From Akkermansia sp. (lineage in GTDB: Bacteria; Verrucomicrobiota; Verrucomicrobiia; Verrucomicrobiales; Akkermansiaceae): a stretch of 64,000 nt of DNA. The stretch covers positions 1-64,000 of the forward strand of contig NZ_JAJBTT010000054.1 in assembly GCF_020860705.1 (NCBI RefSeq), given 5' to 3'. The translations under genes and the position numbers were made by a program. Position 1 is the stretch's first letter; the number at the start of each line of letters is the position of its first letter. This document shows positions 9,268-18,066 of this stretch, one piece after another. The notes under the pieces were generated by a model that saw only the letters and a list, made by a program, of their open reading frames with translations, did no database searches and was not told the DNA's origin.

Positions 9268-10203
9268 CTATTTCCGGGGGGTGGCTAGCGATAATTCCGC
9301 TATTTTTTCGCAAAGAGCCTCGTAGGACCAGCCAACGGCGGCTGCGGCCTTGGGAAGCAGGCTGGAAGGGGTCATGCCGGGGATGGTGTTGATTTCCAGT
9401 ACAAAGGGAGCGCCGTCTTTCTCACGCAGCAGAACGTCCACCCGGCCGTACACTTCCACGCCTGCGGCGCGGTAGGCCTTCAGGGCGGCCTCCTGCACTT
9501 TCCTGGCGGTTTCTTCCGGAAGGTCCGCCGGGCAGATGTAGTCCGTGCCGCCGCCCATGTTCATCCACGGGTACTTGTTGCTCAGGTCATAGAACCCGGA
9601 GCGGGGGCAGATGTGGATGACGGGGAGGGCTTCTCCGTCCAGAATGCCCACCGTAAGTTCCCGGCCCTGGACAAATTCCTCCACCAGCACGGTGGAGCCG
9701 TGGGTGACGGCTTCCTCCATGGCGGGGAGCACGTCTTCCTGCCTGTGGACGATGTGGACGCCCACGCTGGAGCCTTCGCAGGGAGGCTTGATGACGAAGG
9801 GCAGGGGAAGGGAAGGCATGACGATGCCGTTGGAGCAGTCCAGAATTTCCGCGCGGGGAGTAGGTACTCCCGCTTCCAGAAACACGTTCTTGGATTTGGA
9901 CTTGTCAAAGCAAACGGCGCTGGAGCGGGAGCCGGCGCCCGTGTATGGAATGCCGCGTTCTTCCAGCATGGCCTGGAGGGTGCCGTCTTCTCCAAAGGTG
10001 CCGTGAATGATGTTGTAGACCAGTTCCGTGCCTTCCGGCAGCCGGAAATCCGGGCCTTGCACGTCCACCTGCGTTACGTTGGTGAATCCGGCCTGGCACA
10101 GGGCGTCGTAAACGGATTTGCCGGAGACGAGGGAAACTTCCCGTTCCGCTCCGGGGCCGCCTAGTAGAAGGGCGATCTTGAGGTCGCGCTTGAGGGTGCT
10201 CAT
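9268..10203 (-). CDS. ddl: D-alanine--D-alanine ligase
   Basis: 311 residues, the usual size for DdlB. ATP-grasp ligase joining two D-Ala before MurF adds the dipeptide to the stem peptide. Seen motifs: LLGGPGAEREVSLVSG at the N-terminus, VIKPPCEGSSVGVHIV for ATP binding, and FVLEINTIPGMTPSSLLP with metal-binding Glu and Asn residues at the C-terminus. It lies 23 nt downstream of murC-murB and upstream of ftsQ, the standard dcw position. Confidence 0.96.
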   Translation of the reverse strand: MSTLKRDLKIALLLGGPGAEREVSLVSGKSVYDALCQAGFTNVTQVDVQGPDFRLPEGTELVYNIIHGTFGEDGTLQAMLEERGIPYTGAGSRSSAVCFDKSKSKNVFLEAGVPTPRAEILDCSNGIVMPSLPLPFVIKPPCEGSSVGVHIVHRQEDVLPAMEEAVTHGSTVLVEEFVQGRELTVGILDGEALPVIHICPRSGFYDLSNKYPWMNMGGGTDYICPADLPEETARKVQEAALKAYRAAGVEVYGRVDVLLREKDGAPFVLEINTIPGMTPSSLLPKAAAAVGWSYEALCEKIAELSLATPRK

Positions 10204-10226
10204 GATGAAATAAAATAATGAATGGG

Positions 10227-12524
10227 TTAAAATTGAGGTTCCCGGTCTCCGATGACCTGGGCTTCCGATTTCAGGTCGATGCCGCGGTTTTCCATGGCTT
10301 CCTTGCGGATCATGTCAATCAGGATGGTGATGTCACGCGCCCTGGCATGGCCGCGGTTGATGATGAAATTGGCGTGCACGTCAGACACGCAGGCATCCCC
10401 CACGCAGGCGTTTTTCAGGCCCAGTTCGTCAATGAGTTTTCCTGCCGGGATTTCTTCCGGGTTTTTGAAGATGCATCCTGCACTGGCCCCGACGGGCTGG
10501 GAAAGCTTGCGCTTGGCGCGCGCTTCTTCCAGGCGCTGTTCCATTTCCTCCGGAGAGGCGGCCTGCGCTTCAAACACGGCCTGAAGAACAAAGTTGTGGG
10601 CCAGGTCCGGAATGGAGCGGTACTGGACGTTCAATTCCTCCTTCGTGTGGCTGCGGATTTCTCCGTCTTCATCCAGACACACTACGGAGACGAGGTTTTT
10701 AATCATGTCCATGCCCATGGCTCCGGCGTTCATGCGGAGGCTCCCCCCCACGTTGCCGGGAATGCCGTCCATCCATTCCAGGCCGCCCAGGCCGTTCTGA
10801 ACAGCGGCGGAGACCAGCTTTTTCAGCCGTACGCCCGCCCCGGCGGAAAGGCGGGTTCCCTGAATTTCCAGCACGTCGAATTCCCCGCCGGAGGGATGGA
10901 TGACGGCGCCCCGCAGGCCGCCGTCCCTGACGATGATATTGGAGCCGCGGCCAATGACATGCACGGGAATGTTCCTGTCCCGGCAATAGTTGACGGCCGT
11001 CTGCATGGCGGAGAAGGAGGTAGGTTCCAGCCAGTATTGGGCGCAGCCGCCCACTCCCATGGTGGTGTGGCGGGACATGGGTTCGTACAGCCTGCCTTCC
11101 AGGGATTCCCCTGCGGTGCGTTCCAGATCCTCCAGAAGGGCCAGGTCGCGCGCAATGCGCATGCCGCATTCGTGAACGTTTCCGGCTCCCAGCGTCAGGA
11201 ACAGGTCTCCGGGGTTCAGGGCGTTGCCAATGGTGTGGTGGGCGGTATCCAGATGGGGAAGGTAGTGCGTTTCCACCGGGCCGTGCTTGCGCATGGCGTC
11301 AATGATGGTCTGGCCGCTCACTCCTTCAATGGGCAGCTCGCTGGCGGGATAAACGTCCGCCACAAAGACGAGATCCGCCGCCTGCAGCACCTTCCCGAAG
11401 TCGTCCGCCAGCATCTGGGTACGCGTGTAGCGGTGCGGCTGGAAGTAAACCACCAGGCGGTTCGGCTGGAGGGAGCGGGCGGTCTGGAGGGTGGCGGCTA
11501 TTTCCGTGGGATGGTGGCCGTAGTCGTCCACGATCCGGATGGAGGGGGAAAGGTATTTGGTCTCAAAGCGGCGCTTGGCTCCGGCAAAGGAGGCCAGGCC
11601 GCGCGTCACCGCCGGGAAGTCCACGCCCAGTTCCGTGACCAGCGCAATGGCCGCCAGGGAATTCAGCACGTTGTGGCGGCCGGGAATGCCCAGCTCCACG
11701 CGGCCCAGTTCTTCTGCCCCCTTCAGGACGGTGAACAGGGTGCGGCCGCGGCGTTCCACCACGTCCGTGGCGGTATAGTCCGCATCAGACCAGCCGTAGG
11801 AAACGGAATTGGGGAATCCGGCGCATACGTCCGCCGCCCCGGGATGGGCACGGCAGTAAATGATTTTGCCCCGCGTCTGGGAGCATAGTTGGTGAAATAC
11901 GGCTTTGATTTCATCCAGATCCTTGTAATGGTCCAGATGTTCCGGCTCTATGTTGAGGACGATGCTGTGTTCCGGGATGTAGTTCACCAGCGTGCCGTCG
12001 CTCTCGTCCCCTTCCGCCACCAGGTATTCGCTGTCCTCATTCCAGTGGGCGTTGGTGCCCAGCACGGGAATTTCCGCCCCCACATAGTGGCACGGGCGCA
12101 TGCGGCCTTCCCTCATCAGGTGGGCGCAGAGGGCTGAGGTGGTGGTTTTGCCGTGCGTGCCGGAGACCACGACGCCCTTCTTCCCGTTCAGGATGGCCGC
12201 CAGGCATTCCGCGCGGCGCATGCAGGGAATGTTGAGCTTGCGCGCGGCGGACAGGGCCGGATTGTCCTCCCGGATGGCGCTGGAATAAATGACGATTTCC
12301 GCGTCGGAGACGGCATCTGCGGAATGGGGGCAGGAGAAAGACAGCCCCAGGCCTTGCAGCCGTTCGGTTTCCGTGCTGGTCACCCGGTCGCAGCCGCTCA
12401 CCCTGTGCCCCATTTCCATCAGCATGAGAGCCAGGCCGGACATGCCGGACCCGGCCACTCCGATGAGATGGAGGCGTGCCGGGTGTTCCCTGTCCATCAA
12501 ACGTTTTCGTAAGGTTTCAATCAT
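10227..12524 (-). CDS. murC-murB: Fused UDP-MurNAc--L-alanine ligase / UDP-MurNAc dehydrogenase (MurC-MurB)
   Basis: 765 residues from ATG 12524, which overlaps the murG stop by 8 nt. Residues 1 to about 460 are MurC: HLIGVAGSGMSGLA at the N-terminus, the ATP loop GTHGKTTT at 122-129, and DDYGHHPTEIAAT of the C-terminal domain. Residues from about 470 to the end are MurB: FAD-binding IGRGSNIIVRDGG, then GIPGNVGGSLRMNAG and SAGCIFKNP. In well-studied MurB enzymes a Ser acts as general acid in that last motif; here the corresponding residue is C684. The fusion joins enolpyruvyl reduction and L-Ala addition, two consecutive steps, in one polypeptide. No separate murB or murC is in the window. 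Confidence 0.95.
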   Translation of the reverse strand: MIETLRKRLMDREHPARLHLIGVAGSGMSGLALMLMEMGHRVSGCDRVTSTETERLQGLGLSFSCPHSADAVSDAEIVIYSSAIREDNPALSAARKLNIPCMRRAECLAAILNGKKGVVVSGTHGKTTTSALCAHLMREGRMRPCHYVGAEIPVLGTNAHWNEDSEYLVAEGDESDGTLVNYIPEHSIVLNIEPEHLDHYKDLDEIKAVFHQLCSQTRGKIIYCRAHPGAADVCAGFPNSVSYGWSDADYTATDVVERRGRTLFTVLKGAEELGRVELGIPGRHNVLNSLAAIALVTELGVDFPAVTRGLASFAGAKRRFETKYLSPSIRIVDDYGHHPTEIAATLQTARSLQPNRLVVYFQPHRYTRTQMLADDFGKVLQAADLVFVADVYPASELPIEGVSGQTIIDAMRKHGPVETHYLPHLDTAHHTIGNALNPGDLFLTLGAGNVHECGMRIARDLALLEDLERTAGESLEGRLYEPMSRHTTMGVGGCAQYWLEPTSFSAMQTAVNYCRDRNIPVHVIGRGSNIIVRDGGLRGAVIHPSGGEFDVLEIQGTRLSAGAGVRLKKLVSAAVQNGLGGLEWMDGIPGNVGGSLRMNAGAMGMDMIKNLVSVVCLDEDGEIRSHTKEELNVQYRSIPDLAHNFVLQAVFEAQAASPEEMEQRLEEARAKRKLSQPVGASAGCIFKNPEEIPAGKLIDELGLKNACVGDACVSDVHANFIINRGHARARDITILIDMIRKEAMENRGIDLKSEAQVIGDREPQF

Positions 12525-13641
12525 GGCTGGTTGCAGGGTCCGTATTTTCAATGACATTGGCGATGCGGGATACTGCATCAGGCGTATCCAGACGTAAAGC
12601 ACATTCATTCATGGAGGCCAGCAGGGAGGAATCCTTGAAAACTTCCTTCAGGAACGCTGTGATATCATCCGGCGTGAGGGTGTTTTCACGCATCATCCGC
12701 GCCGCGCCGTGAGCGGCAAAGACGCGCGCGTTGTGCGCCTGGTGGTCGTCAGCGGCAAAGGGATAGGGAACCAGCAGGGCGGCTTTTCCCATGTGGGCCA
12801 GTTCCGTCAGGCTGGACGCCCCGGAACGGGAAATGACGACATCCGCCGCCGCATAGGCGGTCGCCATGGCGGAACAGAATTCAATGACGTGCACGTGGGG
12901 CATGTCCGCCGTCAACTGGCTGACGCGCGCAAAGTCCGCAGAACCGGTGATGATGAGAAAATCGCACAGGTCCGCGCACTGCCGCGCCGCTTCAATGACC
13001 AGGGAGTTCAGGTTCTTGGCCCCCTGGGAACCTCCCATCACCAGGGTCACGCGGCGGTCCACGGGCAGGTTGAGTTCCGCCCGGGATTCATTCCTGTCCT
13101 TGCGGGCCACCATTTCCTGGCGTACCGGAGTGCCGGTGACGATGCATTTGGCAGAATTAAAGTAATGCCTGGCCTCCTCAATACCCAGCAGCACGTTCGT
13201 GCAGCATTTGGCGGTCATACGGTTGGCTTTTCCGGGCAGTGCGTTTGAATCGTGCACGTAGGTGCGGATGCCCTTGCGGTGGGCGGCGTACACGGGAGGG
13301 AAGGAGGTGAAGCCTCCCATGCCGATGACGACGTCCGCGTTCACCTCGTCCAGAAGGCTGCGGCTGAAACGGATGGCCTTATAGAGCCTGAGCCCGAAAC
13401 CCAGCAGGGACATGGACGGGATTTTGGGCATCGCAATGGCCTCAATGGTGCGGAAGTTGAGGTCGCCGTAATTCTTGCTGGCCTGGGCGTCTACCTTCTT
13501 CTGGGAAATCAGGAGGGTGACGTTGTGGCCGCGCTTTTTAAGTTCCTGCGCCACGGCTATGCCGGGGAAAAGGTGCCCCCCCGTGCCGCCGCAGGCAATC
13601 ACGATGTTCAGGGTGGGATGCGTGGGAGAGGGGTCAGTCAT
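12517..13641 (-). CDS. murG: UDP-GlcNAc:lipid-linked MurNAc-pentapeptide GlcNAc transferase MurG
   Basis: 374 residues. GT28 glycosyltransferase that converts lipid I to lipid II at the inner membrane face. The N-terminal glycine loop IACGGTGGHLFPGIAVAQEL and the UDP-GlcNAc-binding segment VISRSGASSLTELAHMGKAALLVPYP are clear. Its start overlaps the ftsW stop in an ATGA, and its stop overlaps the murC-murB start by 8 nt, so translation is probably coupled along ftsW-murG-murC. Confidence 0.97.
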   Translation of the reverse strand: MTDPSPTHPTLNIVIACGGTGGHLFPGIAVAQELKKRGHNVTLLISQKKVDAQASKNYGDLNFRTIEAIAMPKIPSMSLLGFGLRLYKAIRFSRSLLDEVNADVVIGMGGFTSFPPVYAAHRKGIRTYVHDSNALPGKANRMTAKCCTNVLLGIEEARHYFNSAKCIVTGTPVRQEMVARKDRNESRAELNLPVDRRVTLVMGGSQGAKNLNSLVIEAARQCADLCDFLIITGSADFARVSQLTADMPHVHVIEFCSAMATAYAAADVVISRSGASSLTELAHMGKAALLVPYPFAADDHQAHNARVFAAHGAARMMRENTLTPDDITAFLKEVFKDSSLLASMNECALRLDTPDAVSRIANVIENTDPATSHD

Positions 13642-14780
13642 AATCTTACATCAATGGAACGTTCGTCTTTGCGGGTGATTTCACAGTTGGGCTGTGCCCC
13701 GGTGGAAAATCTCTGAATGCTGGTGAGCATGCCCAGGGCGGCCAGCGTGAATACCAGGTTGGTGCCCCCGAAGCTGATGAAAGGCAGCGGCAGACCGGAG
13801 TTGGGCACGGCGTTGGTCACCACGGCTATATTCAGGATGGCGGGGCAGAAGATGATGGCGACAATCCCCACGGCCAGGAACCGCCCGTAGGCGTCCCGGC
13901 ACTGCATGGCCACGCCGATGCCGGCGTACGTCATCAGGAAATAACAGAGCAGGACGAACATGGTCCCGTAAAAGCCGAATTCTTCTCCAAGGGGTGCGAA
14001 GATGAAGTCCGTATGGGCAAAGGGGAGCGTGCCGTGCTTTTCCGCGCTGTTGCCCAGGCCCACTCCGTCCAGTCCCCCGCGGGACAGGGCGATGGAGGCG
14101 CGGTACTGCTGAAGTCCGGCGCCCAGGCGGTGGGCGTCCAGGTCCTTCCAGGCCAGGAAGCGTTCCAGGCGGTTGGCGTTGCTCTGCACCAGTACGTAAA
14201 GGGCCGCCCCGGCGAGCGCCATGGCGCCTCCCAGGTAGATCTTGCGCGTGCCGGCGACGAACATCACGCAGAACGCGGACAAGGCCAGTGCTACGGAAGT
14301 CCCCATGTCTTTTTCAAAAAGAATCAGAGCCAGTGGAATGCCGAAAATGACGCCGGGCATCACGAACCCCCACCAGAGGGAGGTGGTGCGGTCCCGGTAC
14401 AGGGCCAGCCAGTGGGCCAGCGCCATCATCATGCAGAGCTTGGCGCATTCACTGGGCTGGAACTGCATGCCGATGGTGATCCAGCGGCGTTCCCCGTTGA
14501 TTTCCTTCCCGATGCCCGGTACGTAGCACAGCACCAGCAGGAAGGAGGCGATTCCCAGGATCCACCAGACGTACTTCCTCCATATCCGGTAGTCTATCCG
14601 GGAGAGGACCAGGGCCCCCAGCAGCCCCGCGCAGGCGAAGGCGGTCTGCTTGAAGAGGGGTTCATACGGATGCTTGGTTTCCTCCGCCCATGCCGCCGTG
14701 CTGGATACCATCACCAGGCCTACGACCAGAAGGCAGATGACGAAAAACCAGACCAGAATCATGCAGACTTTGGAAGACAT
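13638..14780 (-). CDS. ftsW: SEDS-family lipid II polymerase FtsW
   Basis: 380 residues with about ten hydrophobic helices. SEDS family septal peptidoglycan glycosyltransferase. Characteristic pieces are GERRWITIGMQFQPSECAKL, ALILFEKDMGTSVALA and PNSGLPLPFISFGGTNLVF near the C-terminus. The position between murD/LysM and murG favours FtsW over RodA. It is expected to work with FtsI encoded in the same cluster. Confidence 0.95.
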   Translation of the reverse strand: MSSKVCMILVWFFVICLLVVGLVMVSSTAAWAEETKHPYEPLFKQTAFACAGLLGALVLSRIDYRIWRKYVWWILGIASFLLVLCYVPGIGKEINGERRWITIGMQFQPSECAKLCMMMALAHWLALYRDRTTSLWWGFVMPGVIFGIPLALILFEKDMGTSVALALSAFCVMFVAGTRKIYLGGAMALAGAALYVLVQSNANRLERFLAWKDLDAHRLGAGLQQYRASIALSRGGLDGVGLGNSAEKHGTLPFAHTDFIFAPLGEEFGFYGTMFVLLCYFLMTYAGIGVAMQCRDAYGRFLAVGIVAIIFCPAILNIAVVTNAVPNSGLPLPFISFGGTNLVFTLAALGMLTSIQRFSTGAQPNCEITRKDERSIDVRL

Positions 14781-14807
14781 GGCGTCAGGGACGGGGACAG
14801 GGGGGAA

Positions 14808-15614
14808 TTACTTTTTGGGGATCATGATCTTTTGGCCGATCTTGAGGCGCGCTACGTCCCGGTCGCTCATCTTGTTGAATTTCTGGAGAGAACGCCAGTT
14901 CATCTTGTACTTGCGGGCGATGACGGAAAGGGTTTCCCCCTTTTTCACGATATGCGGCACGCCATCCAGTTCCGTTTCAACTGCGGCGGTTTTTTCCGGA
15001 ACAAGCGTATCGCCGGGGCGCGCCGGGATGACCAGCGTGCTTCCGCTGACAAGGCGCTGCACCTTGGGATTGACGGCTTTCAGGTCATTGACGGCTACCC
15101 TGTTGTCACGGGCAACGCGTTCCCAAGTATCCCCCGTGCGCACGATGTGGCGCGCAGGACCTGCCACCGGAGCGGCGTCCGGAATGTATTCCTGGGCGGC
15201 AGGGGCCGGAGCCGGCTGCCTGTTCGGCCGGGCATCCACGACCTGTTCCGGCTGGGTGATGGTGACCGGAGCCACAGGTGCGGCCTGGGGCGCCTGGGGC
15301 ACCACCGCGGGAGCTGCCGCAGGGGCCGGAGTCTGGGGAACGGTGGGCGGAGCGGGCAGGGTGCCTGTCATTTCCACGGGTTCCACCGTATTCCTAAACC
15401 AGGTGCTGCGGATATAGACCCCGCCGATGACGAGAAGATGGAGAAGAAGCAGGACGACGAGCCAGCGTACGACGGTGCTGCTGGGCGCGTCATCTTCAAA
15501 TTCAGAGACGCGCGCTCGGTATCTGCTGAGCTTGGCACGGAGGATAGTGCCCATTTTACGTTTCGGACGGGTACGTCCGGTCGGGTTGTGATCGGGGGTT
15601 TTGGTCGTTTTCAT
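14808..15614 (-). CDS. Membrane-anchored protein with two LysM domains
   Basis: 268 residues: a basic cytoplasmic N-terminus, one membrane helix (WLVVLLLLHLLVIGGVYI, about residues 50-68), an Ala/Pro/Val-rich linker, then two LysM modules (starting HIVRTGDTWERVARDNR and HIVKKGETLSVIARKYK) at the C-terminus. LysM binds peptidoglycan glycan chains. The gene sits between murD and ftsW in the dcw cluster, 22 nt below murD, where classical clusters have no such gene. A role in attaching the divisome to the wall is inference from position; no catalytic domain is seen. Confidence 0.85.
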   Translation of the reverse strand: MKTTKTPDHNPTGRTRPKRKMGTILRAKLSRYRARVSEFEDDAPSSTVVRWLVVLLLLHLLVIGGVYIRSTWFRNTVEPVEMTGTLPAPPTVPQTPAPAAAPAVVPQAPQAAPVAPVTITQPEQVVDARPNRQPAPAPAAQEYIPDAAPVAGPARHIVRTGDTWERVARDNRVAVNDLKAVNPKVQRLVSGSTLVIPARPGDTLVPEKTAAVETELDGVPHIVKKGETLSVIARKYKMNWRSLQKFNKMSDRDVARLKIGQKIMIPKK

Positions 15615-15635
15615 GATGGTCGTTCTGGTGGGTTG

Positions 15636-16946
15636 TCAGGAAAGGGGGGAGAGGGCGTTCACCGCGTCCCGGAAGGCCTGCCCGCGCTGGACGTAGCCGG
15701 TGAACATGTCAAAGGAGGAGGTGCCGGGAGAGAACAGGACAGTGTCTCCCTCCCGGGCAAGGGAGCGGGCCTTTGCCACGCAGTCCGCTACGTCCGCGGC
15801 TTTTTCCGTGGGAACAGCGGGGGAGAAGGCATTCCAGAGCTGGTCCGTAATCTGGCCGAAGACCACGCAGGCGCGTACTTTTTCCTTCAGCATGGGTTGC
15901 AGAGGCACATAATCCAGCCCCTTGTCCTTGCCTCCGGCAATGAGGATGACCGGGGAATTCTGGGATTTCAGGGCCGCTTCCAGCGCGTGCAGGTTCGTGG
16001 CCTTGGAGTCGTTCAGCCACAGTATGCCGTCCAGCGTGCGGACAGTCTCGCAGCGGTGTCCGGGCGGCGTGAACTCTTTCAATACGTCCGCGGCAACTTC
16101 CGCGGGAATACCCAGGTGGCGGCAGGCCAGAACGGCGGCCATGACGTTTTCCGCGTTATGGCGCTGACTCAGGGTGGTGTCCGCCAGGTTCAACAGGGGA
16201 ACGTTTCCCTCCATGACCTGCGGTTCCCAGTAATAAAGGTCTGCCGCCGGGTCTTCCGAGCTGAACGTGCGGACGGGAGCTTTCAGCTGCGGGAGCGGTT
16301 CTCCGGCGCGTACGACAGCCAGGTCTTCTTCCGTCTGGTTGTCGAAAATGTGCAGTTTGGCCTGGTAGTAATCCTCCACGGTCTTGTAGCGGTCCATGTG
16401 GTCCGGCGCAAAATTGAGCCATACGGCTACGTCCGGATGGAAGTCACGGATGGTTTCCAGCTGGAAGGAGCTGACTTCCAGGGCCAGTACTTCCGGCACG
16501 GAATCCCGGAGCAGGATTTCCGCCATCGGGGTGCCGTAATTGCCGCAGGCGATGGCCGTTTTTCCCGCGCGCAGCAGGATTTTTTCCACCAGGGACGTGG
16601 TGGTGGTTTTTCCGTTGGTGCCGGTGATGGCAATGATGCGGCCGTGGTAGAAGCGGCTGGCCAGCTCCATTTCCCCGATGGTTTTCACGCCTTTCCGGCC
16701 AAAGGATTTGACGAAGGGGCTGTCCGTTTCAATGCCTGGGGAAATCACCACCAGGTCCGCGCGGAAGGAGCGCCCGTCCTCCTCCGTGGCCCCGGCGTAC
16801 AGGGGAATGTCTTCCGGCCAGCCGCCGATGGAGGCGGAAGTGTCAAACACGCACACGCGGGCGCCATGCTTCATGGCGAGGCGTGCCGCGGCGCGTCCGC
16901 TTCTTCCCGCTCCCAGAACGGCGATGTTGAGGTTGTTGAGCTGCAT
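15636..16946 (-). CDS. murD: UDP-MurNAc-L-alanine--D-glutamate ligase MurD
   Basis: 436 residues from ATG 16946 (MQLNNLNIAVLGAGRSG), 11 nt after the mraY stop. Mur ligase adding D-Glu. Seen: the Rossmann-like N-terminus, ATP loop GTNGKTTTTSLVEK, central NFAPDHMDRYKTVEDYYQAK, and NDSKATNLHALEAAL plus GGKDKGLDY of the C-terminal domain. Length and order in the cluster are normal. Confidence 0.96.
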   Translation of the reverse strand: MQLNNLNIAVLGAGRSGRAAARLAMKHGARVCVFDTSASIGGWPEDIPLYAGATEEDGRSFRADLVVISPGIETDSPFVKSFGRKGVKTIGEMELASRFYHGRIIAITGTNGKTTTTSLVEKILLRAGKTAIACGNYGTPMAEILLRDSVPEVLALEVSSFQLETIRDFHPDVAVWLNFAPDHMDRYKTVEDYYQAKLHIFDNQTEEDLAVVRAGEPLPQLKAPVRTFSSEDPAADLYYWEPQVMEGNVPLLNLADTTLSQRHNAENVMAAVLACRHLGIPAEVAADVLKEFTPPGHRCETVRTLDGILWLNDSKATNLHALEAALKSQNSPVILIAGGKDKGLDYVPLQPMLKEKVRACVVFGQITDQLWNAFSPAVPTEKAADVADCVAKARSLAREGDTVLFSPGTSSFDMFTGYVQRGQAFRDAVNALSPLS

Positions 16947-16957
16947 GTTCGTAGTCG

Positions 16958-18061
16958 TCAGGCGGTGGTGAGCAGGAAAAGGCCCAGGAACGCCAGCAGG
17001 AGGCTGATCATCCAGAAGCGGGTAATCACCTGGGTTTCCTTCCATCCCTTGAGTTCAAAATGGTGGTGAATGGGGGCCATGGCGAAAATACGCTTGCCGT
17101 GGCGCAGTTTGTAGCTGCCCACCTGAAGGACGACGGATGTGGCTTCCATGACGAAGACGCTCCCGATAATGATGAAAAGAAGTTCCTGCGCCGTACAGAC
17201 GGCGGCCATGCCGAACGCCCCGCCCAGGGCCAGGGAGCCCGTATCCCCCATAAAGACCTTGGCCGGATAGCAGTTATGCCACAGGAAGCCCAGGCAGGCC
17301 CCCACGAGCGCCATCATGAAAACGCTGATTTCACCTGCTCCGGGATGGAAGGGAACGTCCAGGGAATCCGCCATCAGCCAGTTGCCGCAGATGGCGGCAA
17401 TGATGGCGTAGGAGATGCCCGTGGTGACGGAGCAACCGGAAGCGAGGCCGTCCAGGCCGTCCGTCAGGTTCACCGCATTGGAGGCGGACATGACCACCAC
17501 GGTGCCGAAGGGGATGTAAACGTACCACGGCAGGTTCACCTGCCCGTAGAATGGAATGAACAGGGAGGAAACGTAGTCAGGCAGCTCCACGCGGGGGCTG
17601 CCTTCCGGATACAGGTACAGGAACGTAACGCCCAGCAGCCCGGCCAGGAACTGGATGAGAAGTTTTTTACGTGCGGAAATGCCGTCGGAGGTTTTCTTGG
17701 CCACCTTCAGGTAATCGTCCCGGAAGCCCAGCAAGCCCAGCGCCACCGTGACGAACAGGCAGGCGATGATGAAGGGATTGTTCATTCTGGCGCACAGCAG
17801 GGTGGCTATCACCATGGATCCTACGATCAGCACGCCGCCCATGGTGGGCGTCCCCGCCTTGGCTCCGTGGAGTTCCGCCAGCTTGTGCACTTCCTCCGCC
17901 GTCCTGATGGGCTGGCCGATTTTCAGGGAAATCAGCGCGCGGATCACCCGCGGAGCGAACGCCATGGTCAGGACGAAGGAAATGAGGCAGGCCAGCAGGG
18001 CTCTCCCTGCCGGAGCTGCAAGCGCCCCTGAGGGGCAGAGGTGTTCAATGAAGGAATGCAT
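16958..18061 (-). CDS. mraY: Phospho-MurNAc-pentapeptide transferase MraY
   Basis: 367 residues with about ten membrane helices. Transfers phospho-MurNAc-pentapeptide to undecaprenyl phosphate to make lipid I. Conserved segments are GTPTMGGVLIVGS, SNAVNLTDGLDGLASG with metal-binding Asp residues, VFMGDTGSLALGG and the cytoplasmic loop APIHHHFELKGWKE. It is flanked by murF (5 nt upstream) and murD (11 nt downstream). Confidence 0.97.
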   Translation of the reverse strand: MHSFIEHLCPSGALAAPAGRALLACLISFVLTMAFAPRVIRALISLKIGQPIRTAEEVHKLAELHGAKAGTPTMGGVLIVGSMVIATLLCARMNNPFIIACLFVTVALGLLGFRDDYLKVAKKTSDGISARKKLLIQFLAGLLGVTFLYLYPEGSPRVELPDYVSSLFIPFYGQVNLPWYVYIPFGTVVVMSASNAVNLTDGLDGLASGCSVTTGISYAIIAAICGNWLMADSLDVPFHPGAGEISVFMMALVGACLGFLWHNCYPAKVFMGDTGSLALGGAFGMAAVCTAQELLFIIIGSVFVMEATSVVLQVGSYKLRHGKRIFAMAPIHHHFELKGWKETQVITRFWMISLLLAFLGLFLLTTA

Positions 18062-18066
18062 GCGGT

